The position numbers and the translations under genes are program-made. DNA of 12,762 bases from an uncultured Roseburia sp. (GTDB lineage: Bacteria; Bacillota_A; Clostridia; Lachnospirales; Lachnospiraceae): the NCBI GenBank assembly GCA_900753715.1, contig CAAEAE010000132.1, forward strand, positions 1-12,762, in the 5' to 3' direction. The notes under the pieces were generated by a model, which worked only from the letters and a program-made list of their open reading frames with translations, had not been told where the DNA came from and searched no databases. This document shows positions 1 to 6,943 of this stretch, in pieces (the stretch's first letter is position 1; each line of letters opens with the position of its first letter).

Positions 1-46
1 GAACAGTTGCCATCAGTAAATCAATAAATATAATTATTATTTTCAT
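1..46 (-). CDS. Small hydrophobic protein, 5' end only
   Basis: An ATG at 46-44 on the minus strand opens a frame reading MKIIIIFIDLLMATV that runs off the left edge. A Shine-Dalgarno-like AGAGGTG lies about 6 nt upstream (53-59). The start is very hydrophobic, suggesting a signal or membrane segment. It follows the DUF6199-like gene by 64 nt in the same direction and could be co-transcribed with it. Only 15 codons are visible, so family and length cannot be given. Confidence 0.5.
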   Translation of the reverse strand, partial: MKIIIIFIDLLMATV

Positions 47-110
47 TTTCAACACCTCTAATTCTAAGTTCACAACTTCCGATTTTCTCAATTCTCCAAA
101 CTTGAATTTA

Positions 111-323
111 TTACTCCAAAATAACCGGAAGCATAATCATAATAATTCCAAATAAGGCAAATAGAATACCACCTATTTTTGTTGTTTTCAAGTAAAACTC
201 AGATGGTTCATCTGCACAATAAGATTTCCATTCTTCTGTTAATTTCCATATTAAGCCCGGCTTTAAGAAGATAAACATACCTAACGCAAAGATTATGATT
301 CCACCACCAATAGACCACCACAT
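111..323 (-). CDS. DUF6199-like small membrane protein (70 aa)
   Basis: Encodes about 70 residues with two membrane segments: one at the N-terminus (WWSIGGGIIIFALGMFIFL) and one at the C-terminus (GGILFALFGIIMIMLPVIL). Between them is a polar stretch containing WKLTEEWKSYCADEPSEFYLKTTK. The 'W.LTE.WKS..A.EPS..Y...T..GG' pattern resembles the DUF6199 family as I remember it; function is unknown. The reading frame extends seven codons further upstream, but AAAGGAGGT lies 6-7 nt before the ATG at 323, so that start is preferred. A promoter with TATAAT lies about 40 bp upstream. The partial gene at 1-46 follows in the same direction. Confidence 0.75.
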   Translation of the reverse strand: MWWSIGGGIIIFALGMFIFLKPGLIWKLTEEWKSYCADEPSEFYLKTTKIGGILFALFGIIMIMLPVILE

Positions 324-364
324 ATTTACCACCTCCTTTAGCAAATTCAGAGTTGTATGTCTCT

Positions 365-393
365 ATTATACCATAATGATACCATCATGAAAA
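365..393 (-). promoter_or_regulatory. Probable promoter of the DUF6199-like gene
   Basis: Read on the minus strand: -35 TTTTCA (393-388), 17-bp spacer, -10 TATAAT (370-365, perfect consensus). Transcription would start near 358, giving a leader of about 35 nt before the ATG at 323. The -35 box touches the long inverted repeat at 392-439. Confidence 0.55.
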
Positions 394-439
394 ATACAAA
401 TAGTTCTTAAAATACATATTTTACGAACTATTTGTATTT
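392..439. repeat. Long perfect inverted repeat (15-bp arms)
   Basis: Arms AAATACAAATAGTTC (392-406) and GAACTATTTGTATTT (425-439) are perfect reverse complements. Inside them, after one mismatch, TAAAAT (408-413) pairs with ATTTTA (418-423) around a 4-nt loop. No T-run follows on either strand, so an operator or cruciform is more likely than a terminator. The left edge touches the -35 box of the promoter at 365-393. Confidence 0.7.
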
Positions 440-465
440 AGTCAGTTTTTATTATGCTTTACCGT

Positions 466-499
466 AACAGACTATATCGGTATGCCGATATAGCCTGTT
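466..499. repeat. Hairpin, 14 paired bases
   Basis: CTATATCGG (472-480) pairs with CCGATATAG (485-493) around loop TATG. After one mismatch the stem continues, AACAG (466-470) with CTGTT (495-499). Neither side has a T-run, so it is not a standard terminator. It is one of several foldbacks in the gene-free stretch 324-915. Confidence 0.6.
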
Positions 500-540
500 C
501 AAAAATAATATAAACGTTGCGCACTTTTCATACTAATGTT

Positions 541-609
541 ATTATAAAAATGTGAGTGGGAACGAAAATAGCGCTCACTATCCCTTTTTTAACAAACATT
601 TTTTATAAT
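541..609. repeat. Nested inverted repeat
   Basis: ATTATAAAAATGT (541-553) is complementary to ACATTTTTTATAAT (596-609) except for one extra T. An inner GTGAG (552-556) and CTCAC (574-578) can also pair, and TTTTTT follows at 585-590. It could be a weak plus-strand terminator or a small repeat element. No coding sequence is seen here. Confidence 0.4.
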
Positions 610-613
610 CTAA

Positions 614-646
614 ACTCCAAAAAAGTCAGCCGGTTGCAAACGGCTG
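614..646 (-). terminator. Intrinsic-terminator-like hairpin, minus strand
   Basis: CAGCCG (627-632) pairs with CGGCTG (641-646). Read on the minus strand the hairpin is followed by ACTTTTTT (626-619). It lies downstream of the S24/HTH cluster and may be a second stop after the hairpin at 769-812. Its core CAGCCGGTTGC also occurs at 782-792. Confidence 0.5.
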
Positions 647-768
647 GTATTTATTTTAAATAAAATTATTTGTTTTTCCTATTTAAAGTGATATACTAAG
701 AGACAGTTACTTTATTTATAATTGTTTCATACAAAAAATTATTGTAACTATAAAAGACATCATACTAA

Positions 769-812
769 AAAATCATTAAAGCAGCCGGTTGCCACTAATC
801 GACTGCTTTAAT
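769..812 (-). terminator. Intrinsic terminator of the S24/HTH cluster
   Basis: ATTAAAGCAG (775-784) and CTGCTTTAAT (803-812) form a perfect 10-bp stem. On the minus strand it is followed by GATTTTTTAG. It sits about 105 bp after the last reading frame of the leftward S24, HTH and small-protein cluster and is the likely end of that transcript. Confidence 0.65.
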
Positions 813-833
813 GTTCTGTTATTTGTTAATTTA

Positions 834-877
834 TGTATATACATATGTATTAATATTGATATACACATGTATATACA
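834..877. repeat. Palindromic operator-like array
   Basis: Arms TGTATATACATATGTAT (834-850) and ATACACATGTATATACA (861-877) are reverse complements at 16 of 17 positions. The palindrome ATGTATATACAT occurs twice (833-844, 867-878). The dyads TACATATGTA (840-849) and TACACATGTA (862-871) have centres 22 bp apart, about two helical turns. This fits a site for cooperating dimeric repressors. The dyads resemble TACA/TGTA sites of BlaI/MecI- or PadR-type regulators, but no such gene is in the window. Confidence 0.5.
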
Positions 878-926
878 TTTTAGAGTTTAGAATAAGCAAA
901 GAATAACGATTAATGTTAGTTTTTAC

Positions 927-1133
927 CTATAATTTTTTCTTTAAATTCATCAAATGTCTCAATAGTAGTGCTCTGGCTCTCGAGTAGCCGATGACTTCCG
1001 TCCGGTAGGAGTTCCCACGCATCAAATGTTTTTCCGAATGATCATGGATGAACTGGATATATTTTCCGGATGGAGTGTGGTAGATATCCTTCTTACTTAT
1101 CTGGTTTAAATCTTTGACCTCTGCATCGCTCAT
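927..1133 (-). CDS. Small protein of unknown function, apparently frameshifted
   Basis: The open frame gives 68 residues starting MSDAEVKDLNQISKKDIYHT. The ATG at 1133 is 2 nt after the stop of the HTH gene, and its ribosome site (AGAGAGGA) lies inside the end of that gene, suggesting translational coupling. The first half looks natural, but the C-terminus (YSRARALLLRHLMNLKKKL) does not. Reading one base back after the A5 run (plus-strand T5 at 1029-1033) gives a much more protein-like tail containing AWELLPDGSHRLLESQ and ETFDEFKEKIIGKN, with a stop at 916-918. The intact gene was probably 72 codons (916-1133). I do not recognise the family. Confidence 0.6.
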   Translation of the reverse strand: MSDAEVKDLNQISKKDIYHTPSGKYIQFIHDHSEKHLMRGNSYRTEVIGYSRARALLLRHLMNLKKKL

Positions 1134-1135
1134 CT

Positions 1136-1363
1136 TTATTTTCCTCTCTGTACTGATTCTGTAGATTTATCAAGTGCAAATATTTCCTCGATCGGGACTC
1201 CGAAATAGTCGGACATATCAAACATGAATTCTGCGGACGGACAGCATTCGCCCAGCTCAACGCGGCGGATAGTGCGGGGATCATATCCAGTGTCCATGGC
1301 AAGCTGCTTTTGGGCGATTTTTCGCTGTGTCCGTATTCCCTTAAGATTATTAATTATTTTCAT
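1136..1363 (-). CDS. XRE-family helix-turn-helix regulator (75 aa)
   Basis: A short cytoplasmic DNA-binding protein made of a single XRE/Cro-CI type domain. Residues about 17-60 show the expected pattern: IAQKQLAMDTGYDPRTIRR for the helix-turn-helix, VELGECCPSAEFMFDMSDYF for the following helices, and FGVPIEEIF at the end of the fold. The usual Q-L-A start and 'ri..E.G...P' signature are present. There is no second domain. Ribosome site AAGAAGTG precedes the ATG. It lies 26 nt downstream of the S24 gene and 2 nt upstream of the small-protein gene, all leftward. In phage and integrative-element repressors the HTH and S24 parts are normally one protein in the order HTH then S24; here they are separate genes in the opposite order. 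The target site is unknown. Confidence 0.85.
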   Translation of the reverse strand: MKIINNLKGIRTQRKIAQKQLAMDTGYDPRTIRRVELGECCPSAEFMFDMSDYFGVPIEEIFALDKSTESVQRGK

Positions 1364-1389
1364 TTAATCACTTCTTTCGTTATAATTCA

Positions 1390-1716
1390 TTAAAACCGGT
1401 AATCTGGTACATCATTAGAATTAATTTTGCCGACCACTTTTCGGAATACATCCAGACGGTCAGACTCTTTTATCTCAATAGGAGAGTATTTGCTGTTTAG
1501 TGATACGAGATAGAGTCTGTCTGCATATCTTTTCAGCTTTTTAATATAAGCCTCATTGTTCAGTCCGAATATACCTATCTCACCATCACATAGGGTATCC
1601 TGCTGTGATACCCACGCAATCTCTCCGCTGTGAAATTCCGGTTCCATACTGTCACCACTGACGATTCTTTTATCTTCAAGACGAGAAAAGTTCTGGCGAT
1701 AGTAACGTTTAATCAT
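1390..1716 (-). CDS. Stand-alone S24 (LexA/CI-type) peptidase domain (108 aa)
   Basis: This is the autoprotease half of a LexA/phage-repressor-like protein. GDSMEPEF supplies the catalytic serine (S23), and EAYIKKLKR supplies the catalytic lysine (K59), in the usual spacing. SGEIAWV, DGEIGIF and VSLNSKYSPI match the fold. It is short for the family (full repressors are about 200-240 residues), with only about 20 residues before GDSM, so no HTH and no obvious Ala-Gly cleavage linker. It may have lost its N-terminus or may cleave or sense in trans. No convincing Shine-Dalgarno precedes the ATG, and the frame stays open for some codons upstream, so the start is uncertain. It ends 26 nt before the HTH gene and begins 25 nt after the AraC gene stops, all leftward. 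Confidence 0.85.
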   Translation of the reverse strand: MIKRYYRQNFSRLEDKRIVSGDSMEPEFHSGEIAWVSQQDTLCDGEIGIFGLNNEAYIKKLKRYADRLYLVSLNSKYSPIEIKESDRLDVFRKVVGKINSNDVPDYRF

Positions 1717-1741
1717 CGATATTCTTATTTTATTTTCTATT

Positions 1742-2500
1742 TTACCAACTAATCTGGCGATGCATTTTACGATATTGTCCGGGAGTTATACCAGTGTATC
1801 TCTTAAAAATAGAAATAAAATAACTTTGAGATGAAAAATTCAAGTAAGTACTGATTTCACCCAGACTATAGTCGGAATGTGCCAGTAAATTCTGTGCCTT
1901 TTCGATAAGAACTTTATGGATAAAAACAGTAAGCGTCTGTCCGGTTTCTTTATGGAACAGGGCAGACAGATATTTAGGTGTTAAATTAACTAAAGATGCC
2001 AGTTGATTTAAGGTTAAAGTTTTATTTTTTCCATGATAGATATAATCAATGACGCGAGAAATAGCTGGTGAATAGTAATTTTTTGGCGTCTTTTTTGCCT
2101 CAGCAACACGAAGCGTAAATTCAATAGCCATCTGTTCATTTAATTTCATTAAAGCGTCAACATCGGTACATTGTTCCATTTTTCGTATATATATATCACT
2201 TAAGGAAAAAGCAGTTTCCTCATTAAGTCCTCCTTCGATGGCATATCTGGTAACTAAAGTTGTATTAGCAATACTTGCATAAAAAAGTAATTTTAATTTG
2301 GAATTGGAAGAGGTCATCTTTCCGTAAACAGTTGTTGGGAGTGAATAATAGGTATTCTCCAATGCGTGAATATCTCCGTTTGAAACACATTCGAGAATTG
2401 CTTTTTCCTGTGCATAAGATGTATGTATTCGTTCATTTTCTTCATTTTCCAACATTTCATGTGTGAGTGAAAAATTGATGTCTGACTTCATTTTATACAT
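1742..2500 (-). CDS. AraC-family transcriptional regulator (252 aa)
   Basis: The C-terminal 100 residues (about 150-248) are the two-helix-turn-helix AraC domain: LTLNQLASLVNLTPKYLSALFHKETGQT is the first HTH and YSLGEISTYLNFSSQSYFISIFKRYTGITPGQYRK is the second with the family signature. The N-terminal 150 residues are mostly helical, with AIEGGLNEETAFSLSDIYIRKME, a pattern seen in AraC regulators of carbohydrate loci in Clostridia; there is no AraC-like cupin. AGGAGG lies 8 nt before the ATG at 2500, so this start is preferred over the ATG three codons later. It is divergent from the GH3-symporter operon, and the gap carries the tandem repeat that is its likely binding site. It is probably the local regulator of that operon; inducer unknown. 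Confidence 0.9.
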   Translation of the reverse strand: MYKMKSDINFSLTHEMLENEENERIHTSYAQEKAILECVSNGDIHALENTYYSLPTTVYGKMTSSNSKLKLLFYASIANTTLVTRYAIEGGLNEETAFSLSDIYIRKMEQCTDVDALMKLNEQMAIEFTLRVAEAKKTPKNYYSPAISRVIDYIYHGKNKTLTLNQLASLVNLTPKYLSALFHKETGQTLTVFIHKVLIEKAQNLLAHSDYSLGEISTYLNFSSQSYFISIFKRYTGITPGQYRKMHRQISW

Positions 2501-2518
2501 AGGTGATTCCTCCTGTCA

Positions 2519-2552
2519 AAAACACGATAAATTGACATAAAACACGATAAAT
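2519..2552. promoter_or_regulatory. Tandem direct repeat, candidate AraC operator
   Basis: AAAACACGATAAAT occurs at 2519-2532 and again at 2539-2552. The spacing is exactly 20 bp, so both copies face the same side of the helix. Two direct half-sites about 20-21 bp apart are typical for AraC-family proteins. Copy 1 abuts the -35 box and copy 2 lies between -35 and -10 of the GH3 promoter. Confidence 0.7.
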
Positions 2553-2561
2553 CAATATAAT
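2532..2561 (+). promoter_or_regulatory. Consensus promoter of the GH3-symporter operon
   Basis: Perfect -35 TTGACA (2532-2537), 18-bp spacer, perfect -10 TATAAT (2556-2561). The start would be near 2568, about 48 nt before the ATG. One operator repeat lies inside the spacer. A minus-strand TATAAT (2565-2560) overlaps this -10 and could serve the divergent AraC gene with a poor -35 (TTGCAT, 2588-2583). Confidence 0.75.
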
Positions 2562-2615
2562 TATATGCCGGAAATAGATAAAATGCAATTAAGAGATTAA
2601 AAGAGAGGAAAAGAG

Positions 2616-5033
2616 ATGAACATTGATAAAATATGTGAACAGTTAACAATAGATGAAAAAATTCGGCTTTTAGGCGGTGTTGGTGATTGGCATACTTATG
2701 ACTGTAATGGAAAAATTCCCTCTATTATGATGACAGACGGACCACATGGGATTCGAAAACTGGAACAGGAAAAGGTTGGGGATATTGAAACCAGTAAGCC
2801 AGCAACCTGTTTTCCAACTGCAAGTGCAATAGCCTGCAGTTGGAATCCTGCTATTGTTAAAAAGATGGGTGAAGCGATTGCGAAAGAAGCAAAAAAAGAG
2901 CAGATATCCATTGTGCTAGGCTGCGGAATCAATATCAAGCGTTCTCCATTATGCGGAAGAAATTTTGAATATTTCAGTGAAGATCCGTATTTGACAGGAA
3001 AGCTGGCAACGGGATATATTGAAGGTGTACAGAGCCTTGGAATAGGTACGAGTTTAAAGCATTATGCTGTTAATTCACAGGAAACAAGACGGATGACATC
3101 CAATAGCCAGATTGATGAAAGAACTCTTAGGGAAATATATCTGTCGGCTTTTGAAGAAGTTGTGAAAAAAGCAAAACCGACTTCTGTAATGGCTTCATAC
3201 AACAGGATTAATGGCGAATTTGGAGCAAGAAATAAATACTTACTGACAGATGTTCTGAGAAAAGAATGGAAATATCAAGGTGGTGTGGTGTCGGATTGGG
3301 GAGCAGCAAATGATATTGTAAGCTGTATGAAAAATGGTCTGACACTGGAAATGCCAGATCCGAAAGGCTTCCACACAGATGTGTTAAAAGAAGCGTATAA
3401 GGATGGCCGGATTACGGGTCAGGAACTGGATAACTGGACTAAGAATGTTCTGCAGAATTTTGTATCACTTCATAAAAATATAGAAGAAAATTATGAGGTA
3501 GATATGGAAGAACAGAATCAGGTGGCACGTAAACTGGAAAATGAAAGTGCAGTACTTTTGAAAAATAATAGTGTTTTGCCAATTGGAAAAGAGAAGAAGG
3601 TAATCATTATTGGAGAGCTTGCCAGGCAGATGCGGTTTCAGGGAGGTGGGAGCAGTCATATCCAGCCGACGAAGATGACAAATGCGATTGAAGCAATACG
3701 TGAAAAAGGATATCAGGTAACTTATATACAGGGATATCAGAATGAAACGGAGGAATTAGGAGAAAAGCAACTACAGGATACGATAGAAAAACTGAAACAG
3801 GAATATAGAAAAAAAGATTGTGTGATTCTATATTTTATCGGTCTTACAGAATCTTACGAAGGAGAAGGATACGACAGGAAAAATCTTAAAATCCCTCAAA
3901 ATCAGGAAGAGCTGTTGGCTGAAATTGCAGAAACTGTCGGAAAAGATCATATTGCAGCAATTAGTTTCGGGGGTGCGCCTATGGATTTTAGCTTTGAAAA
4001 GAATGTAGGAGCAATTCTTCACATGTACCTCGGAGGACAGGCTGTAGGAGAATCTGTTGCTGACTTAATCAGTGGAGAGGTGAATCCATCCGGTAAATTG
4101 GCAGAGACAATTCCGTTTTCAGAAAAAGATACCCCGGCATGGAGATATTTTGCACCTCCGAATGATGATGTAGAATACAGGGAAAGCATTTTTGTAGGTT
4201 ATCGTTACTATGAGACATTCCATGTTCCGGTAAAATATCCGTTTGGGTATGGAATTTCATATACTTCTTTTTCCTATTCGGAATTGAATGTACCGGAAGT
4301 ATATAGTGGTGGAAAGATACAAATCGGTTTTAAAATTAAAAATATCGGAAAGGTGAGTGGAGCAGAAATAGCACAGTTATATGTCTGCCCGATTGAATCA
4401 GATGTTATCAGAAGCCATATAGAATTAAAGGGATTTCAAAAAATATATCTGCATCCAGGAGAAGAAAAAGAAGTTATATTAGAGCTGGATGAAAGAAGTT
4501 TTTCCGTCTATGATGTAGAGAAAAAAGCCTTTTCCATGTTAAGCGGCAAATATCAGATCTGTATCGGAGCATCGGTACATGATTTGCAATTAAAGGCGAA
4601 TATGGAAGTAGTAGGAAATAGTTATTTTAGAAATGAAAGAGAACTGTTTCCGGATTATTTTAGAGAGCAGCCACATGGAATGGAAATCAGTGCAGAACAA
4701 TTTTATCAGCTATTAGGCGGTGAACCGAAACATGACAAAGAAAAAAAGCGTGGAGAGTATACGGTTTACGATTCCTATCAGGATGTGGTAAATGTCTCAA
4801 TGTTTGGAAAATTTGTTCGTGGAGTCGTACATATCGGACTTAAGATTATACTTCGGGGAAAATCAGAGCGGGATCCGGCCTTTAAAATGGTAAAAATGGG
4901 AGTCGAAGAAGGAAATCTGGAAGGACTGATTGCAACCAGTGGTGGAATTGCAACTCCGAAGTTAATCGATATGTTAGTTTACAATGCAAATAAAAAATAT
5001 CTGCAGGCTTTTAAAAGACTGCTGAAGAAATAG
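2616..5033 (+). CDS. Glycoside hydrolase family 3, probable beta-glucosidase (805 aa)
   Basis: Cleaves terminal beta-linked sugars from glycosides; glucose is the likeliest unit, but GH3 also includes xylosidases and others. There is no signal peptide, so it is probably cytoplasmic and acts on imported substrate. Residues 1-290 are the barrel domain with TDGPHGIR (40-47), GRNFEYFSEDP (114-124), KHYAVNSQE (148-156) and VVSDWGA (224-230); D227 is the expected nucleophile. Residues about 310-545 are the second domain, with the acid/base motif EGEGYDR (415-421; E417 likely) and PFGYGISYT (542-550). Residues about 560-660 form the fibronectin III-like domain. A further 135-residue tail ends in a helical SGG.ATPKLIDMLVYNANKKYLQAF segment, as I recall from other Clostridia GH3 enzymes. 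Start chosen from AGAGG before the ATG. The symporter gene follows by 19 nt. Confidence 0.93.
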   Translation: MNIDKICEQLTIDEKIRLLGGVGDWHTYDCNGKIPSIMMTDGPHGIRKLEQEKVGDIETSKPATCFPTASAIACSWNPAIVKKMGEAIAKEAKKEQISIVLGCGINIKRSPLCGRNFEYFSEDPYLTGKLATGYIEGVQSLGIGTSLKHYAVNSQETRRMTSNSQIDERTLREIYLSAFEEVVKKAKPTSVMASYNRINGEFGARNKYLLTDVLRKEWKYQGGVVSDWGAANDIVSCMKNGLTLEMPDPKGFHTDVLKEAYKDGRITGQELDNWTKNVLQNFVSLHKNIEENYEVDMEEQNQVARKLENESAVLLKNNSVLPIGKEKKVIIIGELARQMRFQGGGSSHIQPTKMTNAIEAIREKGYQVTYIQGYQNETEELGEKQLQDTIEKLKQEYRKKDCVILYFIGLTESYEGEGYDRKNLKIPQNQEELLAEIAETVGKDHIAAISFGGAPMDFSFEKNVGAILHMYLGGQAVGESVADLISGEVNPSGKLAETIPFSEKDTPAWRYFAPPNDDVEYRESIFVGYRYYETFHVPVKYPFGYGISYTSFSYSELNVPEVYSGGKIQIGFKIKNIGKVSGAEIAQLYVCPIESDVIRSHIELKGFQKIYLHPGEEKEVILELDERSFSVYDVEKKAFSMLSGKYQICIGASVHDLQLKANMEVVGNSYFRNERELFPDYFREQPHGMEISAEQFYQLLGGEPKHDKEKKRGEYTVYDSYQDVVNVSMFGKFVRGVVHIGLKIILRGKSERDPAFKMVKMGVEEGNLEGLIATSGGIATPKLIDMLVYNANKKYLQAFKRLLKK

Positions 5034-5052
5034 AGAGAGGTGGAAGTCGTAT

Positions 5053-6498
5053 ATGGAAAACAATAAATTGGATAAACGCACAAAATGGAGCTATTGTATA
5101 GGAGCAACCGGAAGAGATATGGCGTATGCACTTATCTCTATGTTTCTTCTTACATATATTCAATATACGATGAAACTGACAGTTGCCCAATATGCAGTAA
5201 TATCAGCAATTATGGTAGTGTGTCTGCTGTGGGATGCCATTAATGATCCAATGATGGGAATTATTATTGAAAATTCGCATTTGAAAGCCGGAAAATTTAA
5301 ACCTTGGATTTTTATAGGAGTAATTTTAAACAGCCTGATAATTATCTGCTTGTTTACAGTAAGGCCGGAAGGATGGGGATTTGTTGCATTTTTTGGAGTG
5401 GGATATCTTTTATGGGGAATGACTTACACAATGAATGATATTGCCTATTGGGGAATGCTGCCGAGTCTTACATCAGATCCGGGAGAACGGAACTGGCTGG
5501 TAACCGTACAGGGAATTTTTATCTGTATCGGACAGTTTTCTGTTGCAGGTCTGCTCCCTGATATGGTAGCTGGAAATGCGATTATGGCATATCGGACGGC
5601 TGCGATTGTGATTGCTTTTTGTTTTATTGTTTTCCAGCTACTTACAGTGTTTGGAGTAAAAGAGAGAAAACGACCGGAAAAGAAGAGAACACTGTCATTA
5701 AAAGATATGTTTCATATATTCCTGAGAAATGATCAGTTGATAGTGATTGGAATTGCATGTTTATTATTCCAAATCGGAAATGGTCTTCTGATTATGATTG
5801 GAATGAATTTCTTTTATTTTGAATTTGGATATTCTGTAGGTGGCAGTCTTGTATTTTGGTTTACAATTATGTATGGATTAGGAACGCTGATATCAGAGGC
5901 ATCTTTTGCGTGGCTTTCCTCAAAATTCACACGAAATCAGATTATAACTGCAGCTACCATCATTACAGGCATTGGGTATATGCTTTTTATGAGTGTAGGC
6001 TACATTTTACCAAAAAGTGTTGTTTTACTGAATATCATCGGTTTTCTGATCTTCTTTTCGCAGGGAGCATTTAATATGACGATGATTGTCATGTTAAATA
6101 ATACCATAGAGTATGATGAAGTCCGATTTCATGAACGACATGACAGTATTATCTCAGCAGTAAGATCTTTTGCAACAAAGCTGGCAAGTGCAGTTGATCA
6201 GGCGGTTGTTGCGTTAATACTGATTATAAGCAATATTTATGCAATCAGTCAGAAAATATCCGGATTAGAAATAAAAGCTGGTACAGGAGAACTTACTTCG
6301 GAAAATGTAATTGTACAGGCAGATAAATTTATCCAGACAGCAGATGCCGGACAAAGATTTATATTGCGTCTTGGAATTGTAGCTGTTCCGGTAATTTCTA
6401 TAGGAGCTGCTTATATACTGATTAAACGGAAATATATTATTGACGAACGTAAGTATGAAGAACTGGTAGCGGAAATAAAAAGCACAAATAAAAAATGA
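5053..6498 (+). CDS. GPH-family sugar:cation symporter (481 aa)
   Basis: A polytopic inner-membrane transporter of the glycoside-pentoside-hexuronide:cation (MelB-like) family in the MFS clan, with about 12 membrane segments. Visible signatures are LLWDAINDPMMG (D61 and D65, spaced like the cation-binding aspartates of MelB), the loop KAGKFKPWIFIG (79-90), NDIAYWGMLPSL..DPGERN in TM4/loop, and a late conserved segment, NNTIEYDEVRFHERHDSIISA. It would import a glycoside or sugar with Na+ or H+. The start is supported by GAGAGGTGG about 11 nt upstream. It lies 19 nt after the GH3 gene, so the pair is an operon: import and hydrolysis of the same glycoside is the simplest reading. Full length; substrate cannot be told from sequence. 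Confidence 0.9.
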   Translation: MENNKLDKRTKWSYCIGATGRDMAYALISMFLLTYIQYTMKLTVAQYAVISAIMVVCLLWDAINDPMMGIIIENSHLKAGKFKPWIFIGVILNSLIIICLFTVRPEGWGFVAFFGVGYLLWGMTYTMNDIAYWGMLPSLTSDPGERNWLVTVQGIFICIGQFSVAGLLPDMVAGNAIMAYRTAAIVIAFCFIVFQLLTVFGVKERKRPEKKRTLSLKDMFHIFLRNDQLIVIGIACLLFQIGNGLLIMIGMNFFYFEFGYSVGGSLVFWFTIMYGLGTLISEASFAWLSSKFTRNQIITAATIITGIGYMLFMSVGYILPKSVVLLNIIGFLIFFSQGAFNMTMIVMLNNTIEYDEVRFHERHDSIISAVRSFATKLASAVDQAVVALILIISNIYAISQKISGLEIKAGTGELTSENVIVQADKFIQTADAGQRFILRLGIVAVPVISIGAAYILIKRKYIIDERKYEELVAEIKSTNKK

Positions 6499-6552
6499 TT
6501 CAATTAGTTGTGATGACCTTATAATTTATGAGTTTAGAAAAAGGTGATATGA

Positions 6553-6885
6553 ATGACAATTGATGATTTTATATATGAAAATAGTATTGTACGTGATAAT
6601 GGTTCTGAATATACAGCAGATCATATAGATAGGGTGATAGAATCTGTTTGTAATAATTATGGATTAACTATAAAAATGATTTCTACAAATTATGTTTTTC
6701 CACGTATTATAAAAGCGAGTGAAGAAAAGGCTTTGATTTGGGATCAAACATATTGGGAATTGTTCAGTCTGTATTTAGCGTATTTCACAGATTTAAATGC
6801 TATTCAAAAGAAGATAATTGTGTATGATGAGAGTTCTGTACAGCCGAAAATATTGATTCCATACACCATTAAAAATAGAATATAA
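6553..6885 (+). CDS. Uncharacterised 110-residue protein
   Basis: Starts MTIDDFIYENSIVRDNGSEY. AAGGTGATATGA before the ATG provides a ribosome site. It has no membrane segment or signal peptide and appears soluble and acidic to neutral, with an aromatic-rich middle (IWDQTYWELFSLYLAYF, about 63-79). I recognise no domain or catalytic motif. It lies 54 nt after the symporter gene and ends 23 nt before a strong terminator, so it is the last gene of the GH3 transcript or has its own weak promoter in the gap. Codon use is visibly more AT-rich than the GH3 gene, which suggests a separate origin. It might also be a truncated N-terminal domain. Confidence 0.65.
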   Translation: MTIDDFIYENSIVRDNGSEYTADHIDRVIESVCNNYGLTIKMISTNYVFPRIIKASEEKALIWDQTYWELFSLYLAYFTDLNAIQKKIIVYDESSVQPKILIPYTIKNRI

Positions 6886-6908
6886 GGATGCGTAAGGAAC
6901 GATAAAAT

Positions 6909-6943
6909 GAATTCATGCGGGAAAGGCATGGATTCTTTTTTTT
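6909..6943 (+). terminator. Strong intrinsic terminator of the GH3 operon
   Basis: GAATTCATGC (6909-6918) pairs with GCATGGATTC (6926-6935), including one G-T pair, around a 7-nt loop. Eight T residues follow. It closes the GH3, symporter and 110-residue gene transcript. Confidence 0.9.
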
